A DNA stretch of 64,000 nucleotides. It comes from Marasmius tenuissimus (lineage: Eukaryota > Basidiomycota > Agaricomycetes > Agaricales > Marasmiaceae). A model generated the notes under the pieces. That model was not told the DNA's origin. It made no database searches and saw nothing but the letters and a program-made list of their open reading frames with translations. Where the stretch lies: assembly GCA_029532415.1 (NCBI GenBank), contig JAQOTA010000053.1, positions 1,488,001 to 1,552,000 on the forward strand, given 5' to 3'. The position numbers and the translations under genes were made by a program. Positions 1-10,915 of this stretch are shown piece after piece (position 1 is the stretch's first letter; each line of letters starts with the position of its first letter).

Positions 1-636
1 CATGAAATCCATCAATTTGTCAACATCGAGCGGCGTATACGACTGTTTGCACTGTAAGCAAATGTAGCCCTTGTTGTCAAGTTCCTGTGACAGATGTTTG
101 AATCTTTGTCCATAAGGAAGTCGGAGAGAAAACCATACGTTGCGCAGGGTAGAATCTATTTTGTGATGCATTTTCGCTATTCGCCACTTGACAACGTTGC
201 AGAAATGAGCGTAATCGATGTAATAGTATTGCTTTCCGACTGCTCGCTGAGCTCCCTCTTTCAGCTCATTTTGTCGGTATCTGATGCAAGGTAGTTCAGC
301 CGCGCTCACGACAGAGGGAAAATGAACACGTACACTCTAACTAAAGAGTCGTTCGACAACACCGCAATCACTTTGTTCAACTCCTTCGGCTGCAAGCCCA
401 TCCTACTCGCCAAATCATCGTCTTTGAGGCTTCAAAGCGGAACGACCCAAGAATAAAAAGATCGTTTTAGCAACGAATCTACGGGGAAAGAATGTGAATT
501 TGATCGCATTTCTGTTTACTTACACCGGATGTCGAGCAAGCTGGTCCAGAATGATAGTGTACTTTGGCTCGTAAAAAGCCCGCGATACTTGCTGTACAAG
601 ACATTTGAGAACTTCTCGTTCTTCAGACGTAGACAT
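1..636 (-). CDS. TFA1: TFIIE alpha subunit, N-terminal part (continues past left edge)
   Basis: Large subunit of general transcription factor IIE, which recruits and stimulates TFIIH at RNA polymerase II promoters in the nucleus. No long ORF reveals it. Four exons splice in frame on the minus strand: 636-524, 429-334, 280-139 and 84-1, each with GT/AG borders. The protein starts MSTSEEREVLKCLV. The winged-helix region follows (LKDDDLASRMGLQPKELNKV), then QNELKEGAQRAVGKQYYYID and the first half of the zinc ribbon (CLQC), as expected for TFIIE-alpha. The second cysteine pair and acidic C-terminus lie outside the window. The next gene on the same strand (GNAT copy 1) ends only about 235 bases upstream of this start codon. 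The family assignment is from recalled family motifs, but the match is extended and the introns remove every stop. Confidence 0.85.
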
Positions 637-870
637 TCCAGTGTCGGCAGCCTGCGTAAAAATGCGTGTCGGTCGAGGCACAAAGGGCCGTATGGCCACG
701 GAAGCCGGTCAACCGAGTGATAATTTGTTCCCAAACGAGTGGAAAGGAATGAACTCGAGTTGAAGGTGGTGGTTTTCGGCAAAGGAAAATGTAGATACCA
801 AATTGAGTCAGTGGCCAGTCTAACGACTAAATTCAAACTCCGATTGCCATAATAGAAAGAAATTGGTAAT

Positions 871-1647
871 CTACGACGTTCTTGCCATTCTCTCGTCGAC
901 CTTGTCTCGTCCGCCATTCTCCCATACGTCCCAGTACGTTGCCAGCATGGCAGTATCTCTTGCGAGATATTCTCCACGAGGGTCACCCTCTCTTATGGCT
1001 GAACCATTGTGTCCCGGAGCCTTGACCTGTGGAATTGCTCTGTGCCATTTAATAATTCCCTCCAACTCAAATCCCATCTTTTTGGCGAACCCGACGCTAG
1101 CTGTGTTGAGTACATTTGTCACCCACTGAACTCTTCGGCAACCTATCCCCCCGTCTTTGGGTAGATCCAGAGCGTAGTGCATCATAAGACCGATCGCGTT
1201 GGATGTAACATGGGTACGTTGAAACTGGGGAAAGACCACGATGCATCCGATCTCGGTGGAGAGATCCTTAGCGCTCGAGTTAGTGAATGCGATGGTCCCT
1301 GCCATCTGCGGCTTTTGGTTCTCGTCTAGCCGAGTTTTATCGTATATCACGAAGTACGTGTCACCAAAATTCTTTTTGAGCCACCCTTCCCATAGATCCT
1401 CCAGGAACTCTTCCGTAGAAGCGTAGGGTCCGAATGGGAGATATGTCAACAGGCGAGGAGCTGCTTTCCAGTTCTCAAATACCTCCGTTGCATGCTCTGA
1501 AGGCTGAAAAGATATTAGGGACTGAATAGAAACAAGTCTTGAAGGGGACCCAACTATAAATGGGACAATCTTGATCCTTTCGTTCTCAAGAACGTCGGGA
1601 ATTGGAAAACAGAAATTATCGTCCCGTTGAGAAGAGAACAAAGTCAT
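871..1647 (-). CDS. GNAT-family N-acetyltransferase, tandem copy 1
   Basis: Probable RimJ/RimL-type acetyltransferase (acetyl-CoA donor; acceptor unknown). Two exons are predicted, 1647-1555 and 1503-871, giving 241 residues. The 51-nt intron (1554-1504) is a multiple of three with no in-frame stop, so the unspliced ORF also reads through as 258 residues; splicing restores the PFIPSEHA stretch usual in this family. Visible features are YLPFGPYAS near the N-terminus, the strand with AGTIAF, IGCIVVFPQFQRTHVTSNAI (acetyl-CoA-binding region) and NTASVGFAKKMGFELEG, the typical GNAT C-terminal N-x-x-S-x-x-x-x-x-K-x-G-F motif. It is followed upstream by a near-identical copy (1820-2591) on the same strand. 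No targeting signal is seen. The biological substrate cannot be inferred. Confidence 0.88.
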   Translation of the reverse strand: MTLFSSQRDDNFCFPIPDVLENERIKIVPFIVGSPSRLVSIQSLISFQPSEHATEVFENWKAAPRLLTYLPFGPYASTEEFLEDLWEGWLKKNFGDTYFVIYDKTRLDENQKPQMAGTIAFTNSSAKDLSTEIGCIVVFPQFQRTHVTSNAIGLMMHYALDLPKDGGIGCRRVQWVTNVLNTASVGFAKKMGFELEGIIKWHRAIPQVKAPGHNGSAIREGDPRGEYLARDTAMLATYWDVWENGGRDKVDERMARTS

Positions 1648-1682
1648 TTCGATGGATAATGTTTCCAGGAGCTAGCGCCTCC

Positions 1683-1688
1683 TTTATA
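1683..1688 (-). promoter_or_regulatory. Probable TATA element of GNAT copy 1
   Basis: On the minus strand the sequence reads GATATAAAGGAGG about 36-40 bases before the ATG at 1647. The same block occurs at the equivalent place before copy 2, so it was duplicated with the gene and has been retained. Its close position to the ATG implies a very short 5' leader. Confidence 0.5.
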
Positions 1689-1819
1689 TCGACCAATTCG
1701 TATTTCCGGAGAGCCGGCGGGCCTCCTTTGGAAGGCTTTCCCGACTCCGCAAGGGCAGGACAGGACAATCCTCGAAAACAATTGTATATGACTAGAATAA
1801 GAACTATCTTTATATTGAT

Positions 1820-2591
1820 CTACGATGTTCTTGCCATTCTCTCATCGACTTTTTCTCGTCCGCCGTTCTCCCATACATCCCAGTACGTTGCCAGCATTGC
1901 AGTATCCCTCGCGAGATATCCACCACGAGGATCGCCCTCTCTTATGGCTGAACCGTTATGTCCCACCGCCTTGCTCTGTGGAATTGCTCTGTGCCATTTA
2001 ATAATTCCCTCCAACTCAAATCCCATCTTTTTGGCGAACCCGACACTGGCTGAATTGAGCGCGTTCGCCATCCACTGAACTCTTCGACATCCTATCCCCC
2101 CGTCCTTGGGCAGATCTAGAGCATAGTGCATCATAAGACCGACCGCGTTGGACGTGACGTGAGTACGTTGGAACTGGGGAAAGACCACGATGCATCCAAT
2201 CTCGGTGGAGAGGTCCTCGGCGCTCGAGTTAATGAATGCGATGGTTCCTGCCATCTGTGGCTTTTGGTTCTCGTCTAATCGAGTCTTGTCGTATACCACA
2301 AAATACGCGTCGCCAAAATTCTTCTTGAGACGCCCTTCCCATAGATTCTCTAGGAACTCTTCTGCAGAGGCGTAGGGTCCGAATGGGAGATACGTCAACA
2401 GATGAGGTGCCGCTTTCCAGTTCTCAAACACCTCCGTCGCATGTTCTGAAGGCTACGAAAAGATTAGGGGCTGAATGAAAAAGCCTTGCAGGGGACTCAA
2501 CTATAAATGGAACAATCTTGATCCTTTCGTTCTCAAGAACATCGGGAGTCGGAAAACAGAAATTATTGTCCCGTTGTGAGGAGAAAGTCAT
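1820..2591 (-). CDS. GNAT-family N-acetyltransferase, tandem copy 2
   Basis: Paralogue of the gene at 871-1647, same orientation. Exons 2591-2502 and 2452-1820 join in frame to give 240 residues; the intron is 49 nt here, so unlike in copy 1 retention would shift the frame. The start MTFSSQRDNNFCF parallels MTLFSSQRDDNFCF of copy 1. Over the last 203 residues I count about 17 differences from copy 1, mostly conservative, and all GNAT motifs are kept (IGCIVVFPQFQRTHV, SASVGFAKKMGFELEG). Both copies look functional and share promoter sequence. They are best explained by a recent tandem duplication of a unit of about 950 bases. Substrate unknown. Confidence 0.88.
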
Positions 2592-2629
2592 CTCGATGGA
2601 TGGTACGTTCAGAAACTGCGATTACCTCC

Positions 2630-2635
2630 TTTATA
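2630..2635 (-). promoter_or_regulatory. Probable TATA element of GNAT copy 2
   Basis: Minus-strand GATATAAAGGAGG about 40 bases before the ATG at 2591, matching the block before copy 1. Conservation between the copies is the main support. Confidence 0.5.
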
Positions 2636-2766
2636 TCAACCGAGTCATATCGTCGGAATGCCGCGCTAAACGTCCCCGGGGGAGGCGGACCTCCTTGTAA
2701 TTTTAAGTAAAGCAAGGGGTACTGCATATGTCATTAATTCCATTCTATACACGCCCATCTGTGTAA

Positions 2767-4619
2767 TCAACCACGGGCTTTCCATTTATTGTGTATAGGG
2801 CAACCTTGTAGACCCTCGGCCATGTGGAAGACGTCGCCCTGGCCGGCTGACCATATCCCATTCAATATCGGTGGAGAATAGATCTGATCGTGCTCACCAT
2901 GTTCGTATCGCGCAGGCCCCTATACACACAGATCAGTAACATTAACGGACCAACTAAGGAAGGGAGCTCACCATAGTATCCAGACGGTAACCTTCACTTT
3001 TGTATCGCTTAGAAGGAACGTCCTCATGTCGACCAAACAATACTTGTAGCTCATCCCACCACCTCCCAAGGAACCATTTCGACTCAGGTTTGTACCACGG
3101 TCTGAACTGAAAGTACTCTGGATGCATCAGAGGGGGGTTGTCAGGGAAATCAGGATTAGCAACACTGCTCTTCTTGAAAGCTGGCAGGTGGAAGTAACGT
3201 ATACGCCAGGCGGTGAATTTCAAGAAGATGTCCAACGAAACTTTGAGGTACTTCGGCTGCTCTTCAAGCCTGGACAAATGTCATTCTGAGGCAGTCATTA
3301 TCAGAGAGGATGAGAGACCCACATCATGGCCTTCCGAACATCATCCTCCAACACAGCGACTGACAGCTTTCTTGCCAGATTCTTTGAAGCAAACCCTCCA
3401 GGAAGCAGTCGTATCAGCTCCTCAATCGTGGCGACAGCAACATCGTGGTTCGTTTGGGCGGGATATCTGACCCGGGCCTCGTATTCCTTAATGAGATGAG
3501 CGTCGGCGTCCCGAATCTCTGGAGGAAAGACTCGTACTTTGACCCAGTCCTTGAAGTCATCCGGAGATTCCGGTATGTCCTGGATGCCCATTCGTTTTCC
3601 CACTTCGACCCATGTCATATAGAAGGCCTTTGTGCGTGTTGTGAGGATACGTAGCAAAGCGATATATCTGTGATGAGCCCCACATACATAGCACTCGAGA
3701 GTCGATAATGATCGCCACCCGTACTTTGCGGCCCAAACCTGATTGACGGAGGGGTCATGAGAACAGCTCAACAAATTTGACAACAGTCGGAAGGACTACG
3801 TACCTCCGGCTCGAATATGAAGAGAGCGAGCGTATACAGATAGTCATCGTTGCTCTACCCAAATCGTCAGTCAGGTGCGAGGGGTGCAGGCAAGGAAAGA
3901 TACTGACAATCTTATAGCGAGAATGGAGCCAGTTGACACGAGCGATGGCAAGATTAGCTCTTGGGTCATTGAGATCTCCTCTAGCTATGGCGCCGGGGTC
4001 TATGGTCTTTCCGTCAAGAGGACACTGAGTCCAGGTGGCTGAAAAGGCAGAAAATCGTAGTCAACTTTGCGTTTGGCAGCAGCCTACCTCTTGATCTCTC
4101 ACCTATAAAGATGCCTGTCTGAGAAGCCGCGCCCTGTAAGCTTACGAGCCCAATCAGTGAAGAGAGACAGGACTTACATCCGCAAGGCGCCTGCTAACCG
4201 AGTCGCCCGACATGATCTCCGTGGTCGAGGCCAGCGTCTTAGAAATTGTCGGCTAGATGGAGAGCAGTCGTCAACAAGTATCCGAATTCCGAAGACTCTC
4301 TTTGACTTCAACTCACGATAGCATAAGTCTTAAACAGCGCAAAAGCGACACCGAAGCCGGTAACACGCGGGAGTTCGTATCGAGTTACCATTCGAACGAC
4401 CTCTTGTGCGTCTTCCAGAGTTAATTTCCCCTGCTCAAATTTTGTTTGATACCGACGATGGATATAGTTATATCGCCTCCATCGAAAGGTACGAACGAGG
4501 ATTAGCCAGACAAGGACGCCTAGCGGGAAGACGAATCTTGGAGCGGAGTATCGTGCCAAAGGACCGAACAGCTTCAAGTAGGTCCTTAGGCTACGTTGTG
4601 TTGGCAGTAACGCATGCAT
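2767..4619 (-). CDS. ER-bound oxygenase mpaB-like protein (DUF2236 family)
   Basis: Member of the mpaB/rubber-oxygenase-like family, haem-type oxygenases; the founding member mpaB cleaves a prenyl chain in mycophenolic acid synthesis. The start MHALLPTQRSLRTYL (ATG at 4619) precedes a membrane segment, FVFPLGVLVWLILV, and the motif RWRRYNYIHRRYQ usual for fungal members. Later exons give PTISKTLASTTEIMSGDSVS, RANLAIARVNWLHSRYKI, DDYLYTLALFIFEPE, WAAKYGWRSLSTLE, RYPAQTNHDVAVATIEELI and a C-terminal part ending LQGCPIHNKWKARG before TGA at 2769-2767. At least seven introns. No terpene or polyketide genes are nearby, so a role in mycophenolate-type synthesis is not suggested; substrate unknown. 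An upstream in-frame ATG at about 4697 is possible but family alignment favours 4619. Confidence 0.8.
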
Positions 4620-5154
4620 CACTACCTTTCGATATTCAAGGCAAGGAAAAAGAGGGCGTTGAAGGAAAACAAGAACCCCAGATATTGGGCAATTCAAGCA
4701 ATAGGTTCAAGCTTGTGATATTGTGGGAATTCCTTAGTGGCAACGTCCCTGATGAAAGCACCACATATCCCACGAATGCGCCAGGCCTGAAATCACTGCG
4801 AGGGGGCAATGGAATTTTGAGATATAGGCGGGGAAAAGGCACGTGCGAAATGACAATGCACGAGCCGTTTGAGGAGCTCGGAAGAGCGAAAGACGATATC
4901 GCAAACTGGTGGATCTCCAGAGTCGACAGTTCAACGTTGTGTGTGGAGAGCCAAGGTCGAGCCAAGTTGAGTTGCATGTGAATCAGGAGATTTAATTCAT
5001 CGGGATTCTGAATCTGACTGTTGCCGTCAATCAATTCCTATAGCTCCATCCTCAGCTGGTGTACAGCGGGGTATCCTGGTAAGTACACGATCCAGTCAAT
5101 TGGGTATCAACTCCAGAAATAATACATACATAATGATAAGGACCCCCTCCGTCA
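4620..5154. other. Intergenic region, no gene recognised
   Basis: About 530 bases between the mpaB-like start and the bestrophin-like stop. Overlapping ORFs on both strands (about 190 and 130 codons) show no family signature and no consistent splice structure. It probably holds the promoter of the mpaB-like gene and the 3' end of the channel gene. Confidence 0.4.
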
Positions 5155-7492
5155 TTACACGACAGTCACACCGCGCGGAGACACGGACTCCTGGGAGTCG
5201 CTCTCACCCTCCCAGTCATCCGAATCGCCTCTGCCGTGCTCGCCTTCGCTGCTCGAGATCGGATCGTCTGAACCGTCAAACTCGCTGTCACTACTTTCTT
5301 CTTCTTCGACCATCTTTCCTTTGCCATTCGCCCCATCTTTACCGGGAATGGTACTCCCAATAGCCTCGGTAATAGTCTTGCTCCTCATCCTACCAATATG
5401 GGTCGAATGACGCTCGCCAGCAAGAGGTGGTCCCGGCGTTACGGTACCATTTGTCGTGAGGTCATGACCAGGACTTTCCGAGTTGACGATGCCCTTCCTA
5501 ATTCCCAACGGGCTCTTCCATCGTTCCTCGTCCTTCAATTCTTCCTTCATGATCCTCTCCTTCCATCGCCGACTAAACCACGCATTTGAACACGGGGAAC
5601 GTTTGACGCGGGAGATATCAACACGGATGACTTCTTTGCAGAAAAAGTCGAGGTCGAGGTCGTTTGAATCATAACCTAGTGAGTGTGGACAGTCAGTACT
5701 CAGTGGCAGTGACGCCAGTGACGGAAACATACCAAATGGTTGTTCGAGCTCCTCTCCGGCAGCGACGAATCCTAAATATATAAACGCCGCTATCGTTACC
5801 CCAGGAATGGAATACCATTCAAACATCTTCACGAGCTGAAAAGGGAGGAAGAAGAGGTATAGCCAAACAGTGCTAGATTGACCTGATTAGCTAGGTTCCG
5901 AGCGAGAGAGTACCCAGTACTTACTGCCTATAAGTGAAATGAGAATCATAAGAGGTCATTATTGGTAGCTGTGTCGGTGCTGAATTGAGAACTTACTTGA
6001 TATGCACGCTAAACACACTATCACGAAGGTCAGTACATATGTCGTTTCCTACACGAGAGCTAACTTACTAAGGGAGCGGCACCGCAAGTATTTTCTCCAT
6101 CGCTCCCAAAGAATCCTCAAATGCCGCGACGCCACCTATGAGTGACCCCATAGTACCACCTAGTACGGTCCCCCGATCTTCCAGAACGCTCAACCATTCG
6201 CTCAAGCATCTGACAATTTCAAGGGGAAGATTCGCCCCACCACCTATCCCAGGGAGCTTGGGTCGAACTTTGTGTGTTCTGTTATCGGGTTTGGGGGGTA
6301 ATGGTACGCTCCATTTGCGCGAATTGGTGCGCGTTTGTTGGGTGGTGGTGGCGGGAGCGGTGATAGCGTTGAATGAAGGGACGTGAATGCTGGTTGTGGG
6401 CTCCTCGGTAGAAGGAGCTGCACCATTACTGGGTTTGGTATTACGTGCGAGGTCAAGAGGAGTTTGTATGACGGGTGAAAGGTCGAGGTCGTATTGGCTT
6501 GAGTTAGTGACTGAGACGAAGTGAGCTGAGGTGTGCACCGTCAAGGATTCCTGGCAAGACGATTAGTTAATCCCGCATGGTTGGATTGGACTTCGGAGCG
6601 ATTTACAGGATGCAGGGGCTTGACGAGGTCGTATAGGTCTTCATAGTAGATGCCAGCCTCGCCCCGAAGATGATGCTTTACCGCGACAGCGAATCTTTAC
6701 TCATGCTAAGCAAGCCGGTAAGGGAACAGAAGAAAGAAGCGGCGCACCCTTCGATCAAATCCAGACCAGACCTTTTTTCAGCCATGACCCTGGCAAGTTC
6801 CTCCTTCGGACGCTTAAGCTTCCCGGTGGCCTGCTCCTCTGGTGTTCTTGGAGTGCGACAGGGCGGCACATGATACCAAATGAGACGTGCCATCACGCGT
6901 GAGTTCTTGATAATGTCAGCCCAGCATGTACGACCGGTGTAATAGCGGTCATATCTGAGGGGCTCTGGTGTTCATTCGGGAAATCTAAGACGAAGAGGTC
7001 GACTCACCCACTCAAAGCTCTGTAGGATATAACAAAGCCGAGTACAACACCTGAAGAACACGAAACGTGAGCGAAACGGGAGGCTCTTGGGAATGATAGT
7101 TTGTTACCAAGAACTGTGAGCATCACGTTCGGAATCGCTAGTTCGAGGTTTGTTTTCATCGTAACAACCACGACCACTGTTCAGAGTCCAATCTAAATGA
7201 GCTTCCATGATCTCATCGAGAACAAACAAACATACTTACGAGTCGCAAAGACTGTGTGGATGAGAACAAGCGGCCAAACTGTCCATACCTGTTGTAGAAC
7301 GCGACGTCAGTATACAAAAGCCCTACGCTGAATATGATCGCATACCACAGAGCCACGACCGAAAGACCATCTTATCCGCGAATACGTTGGTAGCTCGTAG
7401 GCCCGCCCCATAGATATCGAACGACTGGCTGGAAGGAGGGTGTGTCGACGTGATTTCGAGCGCTTACCCGCCAGCAATGGTCGGGAAGACAT
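5155..7492 (-). CDS. Bestrophin / UPF0187-type anion channel
   Basis: Multi-exon gene for a bestrophin-like (RFP-TM, UPF0187) membrane protein, a family of chloride or anion channels. The start MSSRPLLA|ASRSISMGRAYELP is joined by a 5' intron. Diagnostic stretches follow: WTVWPLVLIHTVFATLVVVV (first membrane segment), LGVVLGFVISYRALSGYDRY and YTGRTCWADIIKNSR (hallmark of the family), then VWLYLFFLPFQLV, WYSIPGVTIAAFIYLGFVAA, GEELEQPFGYDSNDLDLDFF. A long disordered insert (TSIHVPSFNAITAPATTTQQ) and an acidic, serine-rich C-terminal tail (residues after SKTITEAIG) are unlike bacterial relatives. Cellular membrane unknown. It diverges from the MOSC gene with under 200 bases between start codons. 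Confidence 0.82.
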
Positions 7493-7684
7493 GGTAAAAG
7501 TAAAGAGTGACTATCCAAAGAAAGAATGTGGAGAAAAGGAAAGGAATGAATAGAACGGTGATGGGCAATCATTGATGAGAGCGCCGTGAGTCCGTGACAG
7601 CGCGTCGGTCTGCTCGGTTGTCTTGCCCGGCGCTTAACTCTGAGGCTAATTGGCGCTTATTCAGAAGTGAATTTTCTCCGCACC

Positions 7685-9177
7685 ATGTGGTCGTCCCAGT
7701 CAGTTCGGGACTTTGATCTCTTTTCTACGAGTACCCTTGGACTTGGGGTCTTCATTGTCCTTTCCTATCCCTTCCTTATTGCTTTGGTCAAATTTGTTGG
7801 AACTCGGCGCAAGGAAACGGAGCACGACGCAAGGAATGGCTCGAAATCCGGTCAGAAGGAGACTAGTAACTCCAGGTATGAGAACGTAAAGGTCTCAAAG
7901 ATTCTGATTCATCCAATCAAGGTGCGTATATTCTTTCTCTGATGATCTTTCCCTGAGTCTCTGAGCTTCATACAGAGTTGCAGAGGAACCTCGATAGAGT
8001 CCAGTCGTTATACTCCGGAGGGGCTGGAGGTGTGTTCAAAACATCGCAAGAAATGGAAGAGAAATATCACCTGGGTCGCATTCTAGTACGATAGAATATG
8101 GTGCATTGTTGATGCGTCAACCAACGCCACTCTCACCGCCCGTGAGGTCCCCAAGGTCAGGCCAATTCGTTGCGAGAACAATTACATGAACTAACTCTCT
8201 TGGAGATGGTCCTAATTACGCCAAAAGTTACTCGTGAATCTGCATCACCCTATGGTGGAATGCTTGAAGTATCGTTCCCCGAAAGTTCCGGTTGCCAACC
8301 GTTTTCTGTTCCATTGAAGCCTACGGAAGATATTCTGAAGCACTGGCAGCTGTCAGTTTCCCATCAATCTCTTGCCCATACATTGCACTGAAACCTGCTT
8401 TTTCTTGCAGAATAAATAACATCTCGCTGTGGGGAGACTCATCAATAGACGGGTATCTCTGCGAGAACCTCACATCATCGACCACATCAATCAGTGAAAC
8501 GCTCTCAAGGTACATGGAACGCCCTGTTTATCTAGCTTACAAAGGCGAAAAACCTCGGAATTGCGGCCCAACATCAACCTTTCCCGATCTTCAAGCATCG
8601 GCAAAGTACCAAGATGGTTATCCGTTGCTATTTTTGTCAGAAGAGAACATCGACGCTATAAATGAAGAGCTAAGAAGTCGAATTGGGCAGCAAGGGATAG
8701 AGGAGAAGTGGAGGACCGAAGACGTTGTGGTTGAGAGGTCCAGCATCCCCTCTACTCGCTCCTCATTCACCTCACACACCTTCTCACTTCTGCAGATTCC
8801 GGCCCAACATCGTCTTGTCAGGCGCAGGGCCTTTCGCTGAAGATAACTGGAGGGAAGTATCAATCGGACCCGACGTAGAATCAGCGGAGAAAGCACCCGG
8901 CATTCTCGTTGTATCCAAATGTGCTCGGTGCCTGGTGCGTCATTCCTACTCTTGCGTTTCCTCTTATACGTATTCATAGTAACATCCTTAGCTTCCGAAC
9001 GTCTCTCCAGAAACTGGGATCCGTGATCCCGCGGTTCCCTACAAGGTTCTCATGAAATTCCGACTGGGTATAGACCTTGAAAACAAATGGAAGCCGTGTG
9101 TGGGGTGTAACGGTGTACCGTTAAGTGAAGGGGTAATCCGAGTCGGCGACGTGGTTCGCGTGAAAGCTCTGAATTAG
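7685..9177 (+). CDS. MOSC-domain protein, mARC-like molybdenum cofactor enzyme
   Basis: Resembles mitochondrial amidoxime reducing component and other MOSC proteins, which carry a sulfurated molybdenum cofactor. The ATG at 7685 gives MWSSQSVRDFD; an earlier GTG at 7667 was not used. A single membrane anchor follows (GLGVFIVLSYPFLIALV), as in mARC. The MOSC N-terminal beta-barrel begins KVSKILIHPIKSCRGTSIES, with YDRIWCIVDA. Later come SLWGDSSIDGY, DGYPLLFLSEENIDAIN, RFRPNIVLSGAGPFAEDNW and VVSKCARCLLPNVSPETG, where the second cysteine is the expected Mo ligand. The C-terminus is VGCNGVPLSEGVIRVGD before TAG at 9175-9177. About five introns. It needs cytochrome b5-type partners in known systems; none is encoded here. 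Confidence 0.83.
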
Positions 9178-9369
9178 AGCGCCTCGAGCAACAAGCTCGT
9201 AATGTCTTCCCTAAAGGTTACTTGCTTATACCGTTTAGCTTCCCATCAAATACCATGTAATGTGTTCAATCCGCATAACGTAGCTACACATATCGAAATG
9301 AAGATACTAATACATCGTCTCTTTTTTTCTCCTCCCCTCAAAGTTTTGCCCGATACTACCGTGTCATTG

Positions 9370-10915
9370 TCATGGTAAAGCCGACGGAGAGGGTGCGAGG
9401 CGGGTCTTGATTATCACCTCGAGTCCACCCAGAGCCCGGCTCTTCTTCGTTGGGTCCGTCATGTCCATGAATGATTCGAACTCCTCAACCGTCGTAGAAT
9501 CCGCAGGTGCCGTCGGTTTCTTCCGCCAAAACATCCACACTCGTAAAAGATCCATGTGAGTTCCAAACGTGGCGATGGCCATCATAGGAACTTGAACGGA
9601 ATCGTAAGCTTCGAACTGCAGGGAAACAGATACAAGCTCCGTACCAATAGCTAACAACAGATTTTCTGTAGCCACCCCGTCTTCGCTCCCCCCAAGAAGC
9701 GCGACAAGGAAAAACATGGCTCCCGCTCTAGAGCCCGTTCTTTAGTCGAGCCAAAGTCATTCAGAGTCGAACGAGACCACTTACAATGCACAAATGATCG
9801 CAAGAAGTGTGAAGCTACATAACCGGAAGAACATAGAAACGGTCTCCCTCTGTTTCTTGAACTCGGTCCAGTTTCTGCGGATCCGAAGGCATATGAGAGC
9901 TAGGAATTGGTTCAGCGGACTAGAGAATATCCGGGAAACAAATCACTTTACCAGCAACGGCTATGATTGGAACGACGAGAAGAGTTACGATGGCGGCGGA
10001 GACACGTCCTCTAAAATGATAACATAACTCGTCATAAATTTACGGGCATATCGAAAGGAAATGCCGAACGACTTACGGGACAGGATTGCTCAGGTTGCAA
10101 TAAGCCACCTCTGGAAGTTTTTGAATTGTAGAGGAATCCTTGATTCCGATCTGGCCGTCATCGGGATCCCTTGAGTATTTGGCCAACTGAGTTATGGGAT
10201 TCCCAGAGACGGAACTCACAATCAAAACCTCTAAGATAACGGCAAAAAACAATGCGTATGGGGTTGCGACAGCCTTGGGTGGAGTCAGCAACCGGAGTAG
10301 GGATTGTAGACAGTCCTCGCAAACGCACTGCGGTCGTCCACGACACGCCCCTACAAGCGTCTCCTCTCGGTGAAAGGGCGAAGTTGATGTTAAGCAATAG
10401 CTGCCCTTGAGGTGAGTCCGGATCGTTCAAATGGAACGCGAAAAACAGACGTGCCTGAACCACCAGAGCGCCGGTTCCAGCAATAGCACTGTGAAATCAC
10501 AGAAAGGTAAGTAGCCGCCGACCTCCATAATGGGCGTCGATGATTCTCTTACAGCACTGGGACACCATAGATCAAACACGCTTGAGCGAAACAAAGGTTG
10601 AAAGGTGGACGCGGGTTTTTCAGCTGCCCGGAAATCGGTAGCAGAAGGTACGAGAAGCAGTTGATGAAGAGGATAATGATAAAATTGAACCACGTCGCCT
10701 GCCGTGTCTTGGGAGAGAAAAGGGCAGAAGCGAATATAACGATACTACAGAAGAGCCCGATACTCTGGAATACGATGAACGCAATAACGAGTGCTACAGA
10801 ACTGCAATCAGAAAGGGTTTATGATGAAATGTTCCATAGGTACTCACGGGAGGTGCCAGTCGTCGCATCTGATTCTGAGCCCGAAGAAAGCATGGTGACA
10901 GACTCCAAGTGCTAT
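9370..10915 (-). CDS. Fungal 7-TM GPCR-like membrane protein
   Basis: Multi-pass membrane protein similar in layout to an uncharacterised basidiomycete 7-TM receptor-like family. Hydrophobic segments include VALVIAFIVFQSIGLFCSIV, FNFIIILFINCFSYLLL, CLIYGVPVLAIAGTGALVV, AVILEVLIVSSVSG, RVSAAIVTLLVVPIIAVAG and FFRLCSFTLLAIICAL. A basic intracellular loop, RIRRNWTEFKKQRETV, precedes the last helices, and the tail begins THMDLLRVWMFWRKK, a pattern I associate with this family. The stop is TGA at 9372-9370. The first exon is uncertain: two frames are open near 10850-10960 (one reading ALGVCHHAFFGL, the other WLFATLFPVFNSTW) and no clear ATG joins them, so the 5' end shown is approximate. Ligand and G-protein coupling unknown. 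Confidence 0.6.

Noticed and set aside
7667..7684. Earlier GTG start for the MOSC gene
   Set aside because: Nuclear fungal genes use ATG; the first in-frame ATG is at 7685 and leads straight into the membrane anchor.
2767..9177. mpaB-like, channel and MOSC genes as a biosynthetic gene cluster
   Set aside because: No polyketide, terpene or NRPS core enzyme, cytochrome P450 or cluster regulator nearby; neighbours are conserved unrelated functions.
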